Shown piece by piece: positions 8,927 through 17,163 of a stretch of DNA of 64,000 nt. Source of the stretch: Sandaracinus amylolyticus (GTDB lineage: Bacteria; Myxococcota_A; Polyangia; Polyangiales; Sandaracinaceae). The number at the start of each line of letters is the position of its first letter. The first letter of the stretch is position 1. The DNA lies in contig NZ_CP011125.1 of the NCBI RefSeq assembly GCF_000737325.1, positions 806,001 through 870,000 on the forward strand, read 5' to 3'. The position numbers and the translations under genes were made by a program. The notes under the pieces were generated by a model that was not told the origin of the DNA, searched no databases, and saw only the letters and a list, made by a program, of their open reading frames with translations.

Positions 8927-9409
8927 ATGTTGCCCGTGTTCCCCGCGCGCATCGAGCACGTGGAGGCCGCGTTCGGATGTGGCGTCGTCGGCCCGGTCGG
9001 CGTGGTCCTCTGGCGAGGTGAGCCGACCGCGGAGCGCCTCGAGCGCGCCACGCTGGTGTTCGAGCGCGCGACGAACGACCTCGCGCGATACGCGATGTTC
9101 GCCGTGTGGGAGCCGGGCTCGCCGCCGCCGAACGTCGCGCATCTTCCCGAGATCGCGCGGCGCTTCGACGGGCTCGATCGCCTCCGTGCCACGGTCGGCA
9201 TCATCGAGGATCGCGGCCCGCTCGCGCGCATGCTCGTCGACGTGGCGAGCACGATCTTCGTGATGCGCCGCCGTCGTGGTCAGCCGCTCAAGCTCTGCAC
9301 CGATCTCGCGGAGGGCGCGTCGTGGGTCGCGCGGCGCGTCGACGAGCCCCCGCAGCTCGCCGACGCGGTGATCGCGCTGGTGCAACGGCTCCGCACGTCG
9401 CTGCCGTAG
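8927..9409 (+). CDS. Small protein of unknown function (paralogue of the gene at 10453)
   Basis: 160 residues, no signal peptide, probably cytoplasmic. It shares WRGEPTAERLER, a V/E-rich strand ending EPGSPPP, a D-x-AS-I-x-M segment and QPLK with the 157-residue protein at 10453-10926. The two are therefore clear paralogues on either side of the beta-barrel-like gene. The alternating strand/helix pattern and ~160-residue size remind me of STAS- or SpoIIAA-like regulatory proteins of myxobacteria, but I do not recognise the family and assign no function. Divergent from the polysaccharide-lyase-like gene with a 37 bp gap. No good ribosome site is visible at ATG 8927. Confidence 0.6.
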   Translation: MLPVFPARIEHVEAAFGCGVVGPVGVVLWRGEPTAERLERATLVFERATNDLARYAMFAVWEPGSPPPNVAHLPEIARRFDGLDRLRATVGIIEDRGPLARMLVDVASTIFVMRRRRGQPLKLCTDLAEGASWVARRVDEPPQLADAVIALVQRLRTSLP

Positions 9410-9419
9410 ACCCGCCTCG

Positions 9420-10136
9420 TCACATCGTGTCGAAGCCGAGGCCACCGAGGAACGCGACGGTCTCGAAGCCGTCGCCGAACCACGTCGGGTGCACCTCGAA
9501 CGAGACCTGGATCGCGTTGCGATCCCCGCTCGCGTAGGTCGGGATGTTCAGCGCGACGCGCCCGTGCAGGCCGAAGAAGGGCTCGTCCGCGGTGCATCCG
9601 ACGGGCGCGTCGATCTGCGTGTCCGCGAGCACGCCCTCGTCGCATCCCGTCCAGATGTCGACCGACGGTCCGACGCCGACCGACACCCAGTCTGCGAGCG
9701 TCGCCTCGACCAAGAACGAGCTCCAGAACGTGAACGCGCCGTCCTGGCGATCACGCGCGGTCTGCAGGCTCGCGTAGAGCGCAGTCGGCTGGTAGTAGAC
9801 CGAGAACCAATCACCGATCTGCACGCCGAGACGCGCGCTGGCGCCCATCATCCAGCCCTCGGGCTCGCTCACCGTGTAGCCGCCCAACAGCGAGAATCCG
9901 GCGCGCGGACGCACGAAGTCGCGAGGAGGGGCGTCGGCGCCCATGAGCTCGCGCGGTGTGATCGCCGTGGGATAGCTGCCCGGCGGCGGAGGCGTCTCCA
10001 TCACGACGCCGGGCGGCTCGGACGGCTGTCCGCCCTCGCCCTCGACCTGCGCCGACGCGATCGACGTGATCGCGAGCGCGACGCTCCACGCCACCGTCGC
10101 GAGGGCGAGCCGCCCCTTCTTGCCATCGTCGAGCAT
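9420..10136 (-). CDS. Exported beta-barrel-like outer-membrane protein, function unknown
   Basis: 238 residues with an N-terminal signal peptide (KKGRLALATVAWS... to SASAQ, cleavage near residue 30), then a Pro-rich linker and repeated amphipathic strands such as RAGFSLLGGYTVSEP, LGVQIGDWFSVYYQP and FLVEATLADWVSVGVG. This alternation suggests a small outer-membrane beta-barrel. Two Cys near WTGCDEG and VGCTADEP may form a disulfide. The C-terminus is LGGLGFDTM and lacks a terminal aromatic residue. ATG 10136 is chosen because AGGAGG lies just upstream and the signal peptide starts there; the upstream extension to 10250 is low-complexity. It converges on the gene at 8927 with a 10 bp gap. Confidence 0.6.
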   Translation of the reverse strand: MLDDGKKGRLALATVAWSVALAITSIASAQVEGEGGQPSEPPGVVMETPPPPGSYPTAITPRELMGADAPPRDFVRPRAGFSLLGGYTVSEPEGWMMGASARLGVQIGDWFSVYYQPTALYASLQTARDRQDGAFTFWSSFLVEATLADWVSVGVGPSVDIWTGCDEGVLADTQIDAPVGCTADEPFFGLHGRVALNIPTYASGDRNAIQVSFEVHPTWFGDGFETVAFLGGLGFDTM

Positions 10137-10452
10137 CGACCTCGTCCTCCTGCGCGCCCGCACGCGGCAGCGCGTCGAGGTGCTCCGCACTCCGCGTTCC
10201 AAGTCGTGCGCGCGAGGCGATCCGTCGCGCGCACGCCCCGCGCGTCGCACATCGCGTCTCGACGATGCGCACGCAGCGCTGCGTCGTGCCTCGTCCGTTC
10301 GCGGATCGCGCGCGCGGGTGCGCTGCGCCGGGCGATGTGACGATCACCGACGTGCTCACGCGCCCCAGCGCCGCGGCGCGCGCGGGACGAAGAGCCTCCT
10401 CGGGGAATTCCACCGTTGACGCGCCCGCGTCCGCTCGCCAAAACGTTCCCGC
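10137..10452. other. Divergent intergenic region, no gene seen
   Basis: 316 bp between the beta-barrel-like gene (reverse) and the small paralogue (forward). All frames look like GC-driven noise. A TTGACG at 10416-10421 could be a -35 element for the forward gene, but I find no convincing -10 at the right distance. No inverted repeat stands out. Confidence 0.4.
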
Positions 10453-10926
10453 GTGGGGGTAGAGCACACCGAAGAGGCGTTCGTGGTCGGCCGGCGCGAG
10501 CGCATCGTGGCGGCGATCTGGCGCGGCGAGCCGACGCGCGAGCGGCTCGAGCGCTCGTTCGACGTGACTGCGCGCGCGATGGAGCGCGCGGGGCACGGCG
10601 TCGGCCTCGTCGTGATCGTCGAGCCGGGCTCACCGCCGCCCGAGCCCGACAGCCTGCCGTGGGTCGCGGGCGTGCTCGACGAGCTCGACTCGCTCGCCGC
10701 GATCGCGGTGGTGCTCGAGGAGCGCACCGACCTGCTCGTCGACACGGCCGCGTCGATCCACTCGATGACGCGGCCGAGCCGTCAGCCGCTCAAGGTGCTC
10801 GCCGACGCCGACGAGGCCGTGGTGTGGCTGCTGCGCCGGCTCGACCCGACGCCGAGCGCGTCGTCACGCATCGCCGTGCGCGCGTGGATCGAGTCGCTCC
10901 GCGCCGCGCTGCCCGAGCCCAGCTAG
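10453..10926 (+). CDS. Small protein of unknown function (paralogue of the gene at 8927)
   Basis: 157 residues starting at GTG 10453; no upstream ATG is available in frame and no clear ribosome site is visible, so the start is uncertain. It shares WRGEPTRERLER, VEPGSPPPEPDSLP, a DTAASIHSM segment and QPLKVL with the protein at 8927-9409. No signal peptide or membrane segment, so it is likely cytoplasmic. The paralogues bracket the beta-barrel-like gene, which suggests local duplication. I do not recognise the family. Its stop codon forms part of a small inverted repeat with the stop of the convergent flavoenzyme gene. Confidence 0.58.
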   Translation: MGVEHTEEAFVVGRRERIVAAIWRGEPTRERLERSFDVTARAMERAGHGVGLVVIVEPGSPPPEPDSLPWVAGVLDELDSLAAIAVVLEERTDLLVDTAASIHSMTRPSRQPLKVLADADEAVVWLLRRLDPTPSASSRIAVRAWIESLRAALPEPS

Positions 10927-10941
10927 GACCGCTTTCTAGCT
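10921..10941. terminator. Short inverted repeat joining two convergent stop codons
   Basis: AGCTAG (10921-10926) and CTAGCT (10936-10941) are exact reverse complements separated by 9 bp. Each arm contains the TAG stop of one of the convergent genes. The arms are only 6 bp, so a role as a transcription stop is weakly supported. Confidence 0.3.
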
Positions 10942-12744
10942 CGCGAGGCGCGGCGCGCCGATGCCGCGCGCCGTCGCGAGCAGCTCGCGCATCGTCGGCC
11001 CCGATTGGTCGTTCTCGACCTCGGGCAGACAGCGCAACATGTCGCGCGCGATCCGCGGGAGCGACTTCCGCAGACTGGCACGCTCGCTCGAAGCGTCGTA
11101 GTCGAGGCGGGCCTCGTCGAACACCAGATCCCACTCCACGAATCGAGTCCTCGCGACGAGCTCGCCGACCTGCTCCGGCCCGACGGCCTTGAGCGCGCGC
11201 AGCGTGAGCTCCGCGACGACCTCCTTCGCGCCCTCGAGGTTCTTCTTCATCACCTCGTAGGTCTCGTCCGGCGTGCGGCGATTCTGCAGATCGAGGTGCA
11301 GATCCGCGAGCAGCGACGGGAACTGCGGCAGCGGGAGGAAATCACCCTTCGCGCGCCCCGGCGCGAGGTGCGCCCACGCCTTGAGCATCTCCTGCGCCTT
11401 CACGTTCAGCGCGGCGAACTCCCGGTGCAGCTCGCGGAACTTGCGATGATCGGCAGGCGAGACGCGATAGACGCGATTGAAGAAGTACTGACAGATGAAC
11501 GACCAGTAATGGAAGTTGTCCCAGTACAGCTTCGCCGGGAGCACGCCGGGCGATCCGTTGATGTGGCTGTGCCGCCGGAACGTCGTCGTCGTGACCTCGG
11601 TGAACCCGAGCATGAACTCGTTCGAGTCCGTCACACGCTGCGCGAAGTCCGCGTCGCCGCGCATCTCCGAGCGCACCAATTCGGTCGCGAGCACGTTCGC
11701 GATCGCGATCAGATCACTGCCCGGCGAATACAGCGGATCGACGAACACGCCCGCTTCGCCGACACACGCCCAGCGGTCCTGACTGAAGACCTGCTCGCTG
11801 GTGTACGCATATCGGCGCAGCACCTTGAAGTCGTCGAGCGGCAGATCCTTGATCTTCTCGAAGAGCACCGGCTCGTGCTCCTCGATCCACTTCATCGCGC
11901 GCTCGGGCCGCGCGTAGGTCTCGAACGGATGGTGCTCCTCGCCCGCGACGATGCCGATCGAGTGATATCCGGTCGACAGCGGAATGAGCCACACCCAGTA
12001 GCCGACGCCGCACAGGTGGCACGTCGAGAGCCAGCGGTTGTGATCGACGTCGCGCGCGTGCCACGCGCGCTCGCTCTCCGGCACCAGCGACGCGACGTCG
12101 AGCTTGCCGGTCACGCGGAACCACGCCGCGCTGTGCGGATGATCGCTGTCGCGCGTCAGGCCGAGCTTCTTCTGGATGATCCGGCGGCGACCGCTCGCGT
12201 CGATCACCCAGCGCGCCTCGAGGACCTCGCGACGACCGCCGTCCGCCGAGATCATCACCTGGTGTCGCGCGCCGTCCTCGAGCAGCGCGTCCTCGGGCAC
12301 CGCGCCCTCGCGCCGCGCGGCGAGCTCGACGCCGTACACGTGCCAGCCCTCGTAGAGCGCCGCGCCGTCCTGCTCGACGAATCCGCGCAGATCGTTCTCG
12401 AAGCGCCCGCGATCGAGCTGGAAGCTCGGCACCACGGGGTGCTCGCTCGGGCCGATCTCGCGACGCGCCGCGAGCGGTCCGCGCGTGTCGCCGGTGAAGT
12501 AGCGCAGACCGTTCTTCACGAGCTGGCGCTCGTGGAGGTACGCGTTGAGGTCGAGCACGTGCTCGAAGAAGTGCGCGCCGATCTCGACGCTCGACTCGCC
12601 GACCTTGTGGCACGCGTCGGGCAGCGGGCGCTTCGTCGGCTCGACCACCGCGACGCTCACCGCGGGCATCTCGCGCCGCAGGTGACGGGCCAACGTCAGG
12701 CCCGCGAGACCACCACCACAGATCACGACGTCGTAGCGCTTCAT
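10936..12744 (-). CDS. FAD-dependent halogenase-like oxidoreductase (copy 1)
   Basis: 602 residues. The N-terminus has a dinucleotide-binding motif (VVICGGGLAGLTLARHLR), and a later segment reads RWVIDASGRR. Near residue 247 the motif YWVWLIPLS resembles the WxWxIP signature of flavin-dependent tryptophan-type halogenases. KVGESSVEIGAHFF and LVKNGLRYF match the equivalent parts of the paralogue at 13041. The family uses reduced FAD and oxygen to halogenate or hydroxylate aromatic or carrier-bound substrates; halogenation itself is not proven by these motifs. The ~200-residue C-terminal extension is longer than in many monooxygenases. It is divergent from an operon holding the second copy, an acyl carrier protein and a ketosynthase, which suggests action on a carrier-bound intermediate. 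Confidence 0.78.
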   Translation of the reverse strand: MKRYDVVICGGGLAGLTLARHLRREMPAVSVAVVEPTKRPLPDACHKVGESSVEIGAHFFEHVLDLNAYLHERQLVKNGLRYFTGDTRGPLAARREIGPSEHPVVPSFQLDRGRFENDLRGFVEQDGAALYEGWHVYGVELAARREGAVPEDALLEDGARHQVMISADGGRREVLEARWVIDASGRRRIIQKKLGLTRDSDHPHSAAWFRVTGKLDVASLVPESERAWHARDVDHNRWLSTCHLCGVGYWVWLIPLSTGYHSIGIVAGEEHHPFETYARPERAMKWIEEHEPVLFEKIKDLPLDDFKVLRRYAYTSEQVFSQDRWACVGEAGVFVDPLYSPGSDLIAIANVLATELVRSEMRGDADFAQRVTDSNEFMLGFTEVTTTTFRRHSHINGSPGVLPAKLYWDNFHYWSFICQYFFNRVYRVSPADHRKFRELHREFAALNVKAQEMLKAWAHLAPGRAKGDFLPLPQFPSLLADLHLDLQNRRTPDETYEVMKKNLEGAKEVVAELTLRALKAVGPEQVGELVARTRFVEWDLVFDEARLDYDASSERASLRKSLPRIARDMLRCLPEVENDQSGPTMRELLATARGIGAPRLAS

Positions 12745-13040
12745 AGAGGCGCGGCGAGTCTACTCGTGGCCCCCCGCCCACGCACCCGCGGGAGAGTGCG
12801 AGATCCCCTAGCGAAACAGACGGCTGCGGCGGGTCCTTGCGCGTGCAAATGTCCGGGGTTCCAGCGTCCGCGGAACGGGTGGCGTGCGGAACATGGCGCC
12901 GATATCCTAGGCCCCCTCTCGGGGGAGAAGCGCACCCACGCCGCCGTAGCGCACCGGAGTCCGCCACGGCGGCGAAGTCGATCCCAGAGCCCCGCGCCGC
13001 GTCGAAGGCAGCTGTCCATCCCACCGAGCCCGGAGAAGTC
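12745..13040. promoter_or_regulatory. Divergent control region between the two halogenase-like genes
   Basis: 296 bp with no plausible gene. It probably carries promoters for both flavoenzyme genes. Visible elements are an inverted repeat GTTCC (12858-12862) / GGAAC (12872-12876) with 9 bp between arms, and a second GGAAC near 12888. GGAAC resembles the -35 element of some ECF sigma promoters, but no confident -10 can be paired. The region just before 13041 carries GGAGAA as ribosome site. Confidence 0.35.
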
Positions 13041-14651
13041 GTGCACCCCGAGAAGAAGGTCGACGTCGCGATCCTCGGCGGTGGTCTCGCCGGCAACCTG
13101 GTGGCGCGTCAGCTGCGCCGGACGCTCCCCGACGTCTCGATCGCGATCTTCGAGAAGGACGTCGAGCGCGGCTTCAAGGTGGGCGAGTCGAGCGTCGAGA
13201 TCGCCTCGAATTTCTTCATCCGGAAGCTCGGGCTCTCGACGTATATGTACGACGAGCAGCTCGCGAAGAACGGCCTCCGCTTCTTCTTCGACACCCCCGA
13301 GAAGAACGCGCACCTCTTCGAGATGAGCGAGGTCGGCAGCAACAAGCTGCCGATGTTCCCGACCTTCCAGATCGATCGCGCGCGCTTCGAGGCGGATCTC
13401 CTCGAGATGAATCGCGCCGACGCGGTCGACGTCCAGGTCGGCGTCACCGTGCGCGATCTCGAGCTGAAGAGCGGCACCGACGAGGCGCGCACGCACCGCC
13501 ACGCGTTCACCGTCGAGGCGCCGGACGGCGCGCGCACGCGCTACGCCGCGCGCTGGGTGATCGACGCGAGCGGTCGGCGCCAGCTGATCAGCAACCAGCG
13601 CGAGCTGCGCGTGCGCGAGCCGCACGGATGCGGCGCGGTGTGGGGCCGCTTCACCGGCATCACCGACATGGACGGCTTGAGCGAGCGAGGCGGCGCGGGA
13701 GAGAGACCGTGGCCCGGCGCCGACGCGTGGAAGGCGCGGGCGCGCCACACCGCGCGCGTGCTGAGCACGAACCACTTCTGCTATCGCGGCTACTGGATCT
13801 GGTTCATCCCGATCGCGCGCGGCGTGACGTCGCTCGGTGTCGTCGGCGAGGTGTTCGAGCCGTGGATGCGCACGGAAGAGGGCTTCTGGAAGTTCCTCCG
13901 CGAGCACCGCGCCGTCGCGTCGCTGATCGAGAAGGCCGAGATGCTCGATGTCGGCCACTACGCTCGATACACGTATGGGACCAAGCAGTTCTGGGACGGC
14001 GCCGAGCGCTGGGCGATGATCGGCGAGGCCGCGGCCTTCAGCGATCCGTTCTACTCGCCGGGCTCCGACTACATCTCGATCGAGAGCGACATGATCACCG
14101 ACATGATCCGTCGCGACTTCGAGGGTGAGTCGGACGCGGATCTCGCGGAGCGCAGCCGTCTGTACGACGAGTTCATGCGCTTCCGGTACGAAGCCACGAT
14201 GAAGCTCTATCGCGAGCAGTATCCGGTGCTCGGCAGCTTCGAGACGATGCGTCTCAAGTGGAACTTCGACATCAGCTGTTACTACAACCTCTGGCTCGAC
14301 TTCTTCTTGCGCGATCACCACCTCGATCTGCGCAAGGTGCGCGAGCAGCTCCGGCGCAAGGAGTACGTGCTCAACGCGCTGGAGAACTTCCGGCAGCTCT
14401 TCGGACGCCTGGTGCGCGAGCTCGAGGTGAGCGGGAATTATCACCGCGCGAACCTCGGCCAATACAACGACGGCACCGATCTCCTGCACTTCCAGGACGA
14501 GATCGGCCGTGAGCGGAAGAAGGGCGGCGTCAACGCGCGCACCGAGGAGATCTTCAATTTCTGTCTGACCGAGGCGCGCCGGATCCTCGGCGAGACCGGC
14601 GGCGCGCCGCTCGATCTCCATCAGTTCATGGAGCCCGTGCAGCTCGCCTGA
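13041..14651 (+). CDS. FAD-dependent halogenase-like oxidoreductase (copy 2)
   Basis: 536 residues, paralogous to the divergent gene at 10936. It has DVAILGGGLAGNLVARQL (FAD Rossmann motif), FKVGESSVEIASNFF, LAKNGLRFFF, RWVIDASGRRQL and YWIWFIPIARG near residue 250, again resembling the WxWxIP halogenase signature. FSDPFYSPGSDYI matches the FVDPLYSPGSDLI segment of the other copy. GTG 13041 is chosen because GGAGAA lies 6 bp upstream and the Rossmann fold begins within ten codons; the ~68-residue extension upstream is low-complexity. It is followed after 44 bp by an acyl carrier protein and a ketosynthase, so a carrier-bound acyl or aryl substrate is likely. Halogenation versus hydroxylation cannot be settled here. 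Confidence 0.8.
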   Translation: MHPEKKVDVAILGGGLAGNLVARQLRRTLPDVSIAIFEKDVERGFKVGESSVEIASNFFIRKLGLSTYMYDEQLAKNGLRFFFDTPEKNAHLFEMSEVGSNKLPMFPTFQIDRARFEADLLEMNRADAVDVQVGVTVRDLELKSGTDEARTHRHAFTVEAPDGARTRYAARWVIDASGRRQLISNQRELRVREPHGCGAVWGRFTGITDMDGLSERGGAGERPWPGADAWKARARHTARVLSTNHFCYRGYWIWFIPIARGVTSLGVVGEVFEPWMRTEEGFWKFLREHRAVASLIEKAEMLDVGHYARYTYGTKQFWDGAERWAMIGEAAAFSDPFYSPGSDYISIESDMITDMIRRDFEGESDADLAERSRLYDEFMRFRYEATMKLYREQYPVLGSFETMRLKWNFDISCYYNLWLDFFLRDHHLDLRKVREQLRRKEYVLNALENFRQLFGRLVRELEVSGNYHRANLGQYNDGTDLLHFQDEIGRERKKGGVNARTEEIFNFCLTEARRILGETGGAPLDLHQFMEPVQLA

Positions 14652-14695
14652 GCCGCGCGGATTCGTGGTTCCAGACTTTTTCGTAAGAGAGCACC

Positions 14696-15025
14696 GTGTC
14701 CGAGACTGCCACGCTCAGCCGCGACGAGATCTTCGGGAAGATCGTCGAGATCCTCAGTGACTCGTTCGAGCTCGATCCGAAGAAGATCACCAAGGAGTCG
14801 ACGCTCTACGAAGAGCTCGATCTCGACAGCATCGACGCGATCGACATCTTCACGCAGCTGCGCGAGATGACGGGGCGCCGCCCCGACCCGGCCGACGCGC
14901 GCAAGGTGCGCACCGTCGACGAGCTCATCGACTTCGTGCTCGCCGAGATCGACAAGGCGAAGGCGGGCGTGCCGGAGGGACCGACCGAGCCGCCGACGAA
15001 CCCGGGCGCGGGCGAGACGCAGTGA
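14696..15025 (+). CDS. Acyl carrier protein
   Basis: 109 residues, acidic, all-helical pattern, with the phosphopantetheine attachment motif LDLDSIDAID (Ser45). The core (about 8-90) has normal ACP length; the last ~20 residues are a Pro/Gly/Glu-rich tail. LDSID rather than the LDSLD of primary fatty acid synthesis hints at a specialised ACP. It starts at GTG 14696 with an AAGAGAG-like ribosome site. Its stop overlaps the GTG start of the ketosynthase (GTGA at 15022-15025), indicating translational coupling, and the pair follows a halogenase-like gene. It likely carries the substrate of the island. Confidence 0.92.
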   Translation: MSETATLSRDEIFGKIVEILSDSFELDPKKITKESTLYEELDLDSIDAIDIFTQLREMTGRRPDPADARKVRTVDELIDFVLAEIDKAKAGVPEGPTEPPTNPGAGETQ

Positions 15026-16257
15026 GCGGCCGCCGCGTCGTCGTCACCGGGCTCGGCCTCGCCTCGCCGATCGGCAACAGCGACGCCGAAGCGACGGAGT
15101 CGCTGCAGCGAGGTCGTCACGGCATCCGCAAGATGCCGGAGTGGGGCCACATCCCCGACCTCCAGACGCGCATCGGCGGCGCGGTGACCGGGCTCGATCT
15201 GCAGGCGCACTTCCCGCGGCGGAAGCGCCGCACGATGGGCCTCGTCGCGCTCTACGCGGCGTACGCGAGCGAGCAGGCGATCGCGCAGGCGGGCATCGGC
15301 CCCGAGGTGCTCGGCAGCGGGCGGTGCGGCATCGCGTACGGATCGACGACGGGCAGCTCGCAGGCGCTCGAGGAGTTCTGCGGTCCGCTCTTCACGCAGT
15401 TCACGATGCGCGGGCTCGACTCGAGCTCGTACCTGAAGTTCATGACGCACACGTGCGCCGCGAACATGGCGTCGTTCTTCGGGATCCGCGGGCGCGTGCT
15501 GCCGATGATCAGCGCGTGCACCAGCGGCTCGCAGTCGGTCGGCGCGGCGTACGAGGCGATCAAGTACGGCATGCAGGACGTGATGGTCGCGGGCGGCGCG
15601 GAAGAGCTGCACTACGCGACGGCGGTCACGTTCGACCTGCTGATGGCGACGAGCATCCGCTTCAACGAGACGCCGGAGCGCTCGCCGCGTCCGTTCGACG
15701 TGAAGCGCGACGGCCTCGTGATCGGCGAGGGCGCGGCGACGCTGGTGCTCGAGGACCTCGAGCACGCGAAGAAGCGCGGCGCGAAGATCCTCGCGGAGAT
15801 CATCGGCTACGGCACGAACTGCGATGGGCTGCACATCACCGCGCCGAGCGAGGACGGGATGCGCGGCGCGATGGAGCTCGCGCTCTCGGACTCGAAGGCG
15901 CACCCGAACGACATCGACTACGTGAACGCGCACGGCACGGGCACGGAGATCGGCGACATCGCGGAGACCAACGCGACGTACTCGGTGTTCAAGCGCGACG
16001 TGCCGGTCTCGACGATGAAGAGCTACACCGGCCACACGCTCGGCGCGTGCGGCGCGATGGAAGCGGTGTTCTGCCTGCAGATGATGCGCGAGGGGTTCCT
16101 CGCGCCGAACCGGAACCTCGACGAGATCGATCCGCGCTGCGCGAAGCTCGGCTATCTGCGCGAAGTCGTGCAGAAGCGACCGAGGACGATCATGACGAAC
16201 AACTTCGCGTTCGGCGGAGTGAACACGTCGCTCGTCCTGCGCGCCTGGGGCGAGTAG
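15022..16257 (+). CDS. Beta-ketoacyl-ACP synthase (FabF/FabB-like)
   Basis: 411 residues, the normal KAS I/II length. The active-site triad is visible: Cys166 in ISACTSGS, His304 in NAHGTGTEIGD and His338 in GHTLGACGAMEA. It condenses an acyl donor with malonyl-ACP. The coupled upstream ACP is the likely partner. No ketoreductase, dehydratase, chain-length factor or acyltransferase lies beside it, so this is not a complete fatty-acid or polyketide operon. It either borrows primary-metabolism enzymes or performs one dedicated condensation. The GTG start overlaps the ACP stop. The gene ends 58 bp before an unrelated lipoprotein. Confidence 0.93.
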   Translation: MSGRRVVVTGLGLASPIGNSDAEATESLQRGRHGIRKMPEWGHIPDLQTRIGGAVTGLDLQAHFPRRKRRTMGLVALYAAYASEQAIAQAGIGPEVLGSGRCGIAYGSTTGSSQALEEFCGPLFTQFTMRGLDSSSYLKFMTHTCAANMASFFGIRGRVLPMISACTSGSQSVGAAYEAIKYGMQDVMVAGGAEELHYATAVTFDLLMATSIRFNETPERSPRPFDVKRDGLVIGEGAATLVLEDLEHAKKRGAKILAEIIGYGTNCDGLHITAPSEDGMRGAMELALSDSKAHPNDIDYVNAHGTGTEIGDIAETNATYSVFKRDVPVSTMKSYTGHTLGACGAMEAVFCLQMMREGFLAPNRNLDEIDPRCAKLGYLREVVQKRPRTIMTNNFAFGGVNTSLVLRAWGE

Positions 16258-16315
16258 CCGCTTACCGATGCTTCGCGGTCGCGGCGCGTGACCGGTGCGC
16301 CGCTACATTCGCGCG

Positions 16316-16987
16316 ATGTCGAACACGACGACGCGCGCGATCATGATCGCGATCCTCGCGCTCGGGTGCGCGCCCTCTCGCACCCCGGCGGCCGAGGAGA
16401 CCAGCACGGCCGAGCAGACGAGCGGAGCCGAGGCGGTCTCGTCCGACCCGTGCCGCGGCTCGGCGCTCGAGCTCGATCGTGTGGCCGCGGAGTGCCGGGT
16501 CGAGACCGCTCGGAACGGGGTCGATCGCGCCGCCGACGCGAGCGTGCTCGTCGCGCGCGTGGAGCCGGTCTCGGTGCGCAGCGGTGAGCGGGCGCGGATC
16601 CCGGTCGCGTTCCGCAACGCGACGGCCGAGCCGCTCGAGGTCGTGCTCCCGCCGCACGTCGGGATCGGCGGCACCGACATCGAGCGCGACGGCGAGCGTG
16701 TGGGCTACCGGGACGAGTACTCGGGGCTCGCGTTCGCGATGGGATGCGCGAGCCCGTGCCGGTGGATCCGCGTCGTCCTCGAGCCTGGCGGAACGCTCCA
16801 CGCGGTCGTCGACGTGTCCGCGCGCGTCCGGGTCCGACGCGGCACCACCGCGCCCGAGATGCACGATGGCGAGGCGATCCCGCCGGGCCGCTACGACCTC
16901 GTGATCTGGACGCCGTGGCTCGGTCCGAGCGCCGACGGCCGCGTCGTGCAGCGCCGGGTGCGCACGACGGTCGACGTGACGCCCTGA
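16316..16987 (+). CDS. Predicted lipoprotein of unknown function
   Basis: 223 residues. The short N-terminus with IAILALGC places a lipobox cysteine at residue 18, so it is predicted to be lipid-anchored in the envelope. A Thr/Ala/Glu-rich linker precedes a beta-rich domain with four further cysteines (DPCRGSALELDRV, AECRVE, MGCASPCRWIRV) and VAFRNATAEPLEVVLPPHVG, similar to an Ig-like fold. ATG 16316 is chosen as it begins the lipoprotein signal. I do not recognise a family. It converges on the GFA-family gene, and inverted repeats lie between them. Confidence 0.65.
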   Translation: MSNTTTRAIMIAILALGCAPSRTPAAEETSTAEQTSGAEAVSSDPCRGSALELDRVAAECRVETARNGVDRAADASVLVARVEPVSVRSGERARIPVAFRNATAEPLEVVLPPHVGIGGTDIERDGERVGYRDEYSGLAFAMGCASPCRWIRVVLEPGGTLHAVVDVSARVRVRRGTTAPEMHDGEAIPPGRYDLVIWTPWLGPSADGRVVQRRVRTTVDVTP

Positions 16988-16998
16988 TGTCTCAGCGC

Positions 16999-17016
16999 GT
17001 TTCACGCGAGTGAAAC
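16999..17016. terminator. GTTTCAC / GTGAAAC hairpin
   Basis: Perfect 7-bp arms with a 4-nt loop (GCGA), starting 12 bp after the lipoprotein stop. It shares the GTTTCAC/GTGAAAC core with hairpins at 17107-17152, 18873-18889 and 18895-18911. A transcription-end role fits its position between convergent genes. Confidence 0.5.
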
Positions 17017-17106
17017 ACACGGGCGCTCTCGCGCGCACGAGCTGGTGCGCGCCGATGCGACAGTTATCGGACGCGCGCCTCGACCGGGCGCGCTGAGCCG
17101 GCGCGC

Positions 17107-17152
17107 GAAACGTGTGTTTCACGACCGATGAAACGCGTGAAACACACGTTTC
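17107..17152. terminator. 16-bp perfect inverted repeat between convergent genes
   Basis: GAAACGTGTGTTTCAC (17107-17122) pairs exactly with 17137-17152 across a 14-nt loop that contains another TGAAAC. It ends 11 bp before the stop of the GFA-family gene (reverse). With the hairpin at 16999 it makes a likely bidirectional terminator. It is markedly AT-richer than its surroundings. Confidence 0.55.
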
Positions 17153-17163
17153 AGCGCGGTCCA

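Noticed and set aside
12841-12900. ECF sigma promoter for the halogenase-like operon
   Set aside because: GGAAC elements are present, but no -10 with proper spacing could be paired, so it is mentioned only as part of the control region.
12837-13040. N-terminal extension of the second halogenase-like gene
   Set aside because: The added residues are low-complexity; GTG 13041 has a good ribosome site and starts just before the FAD motif.
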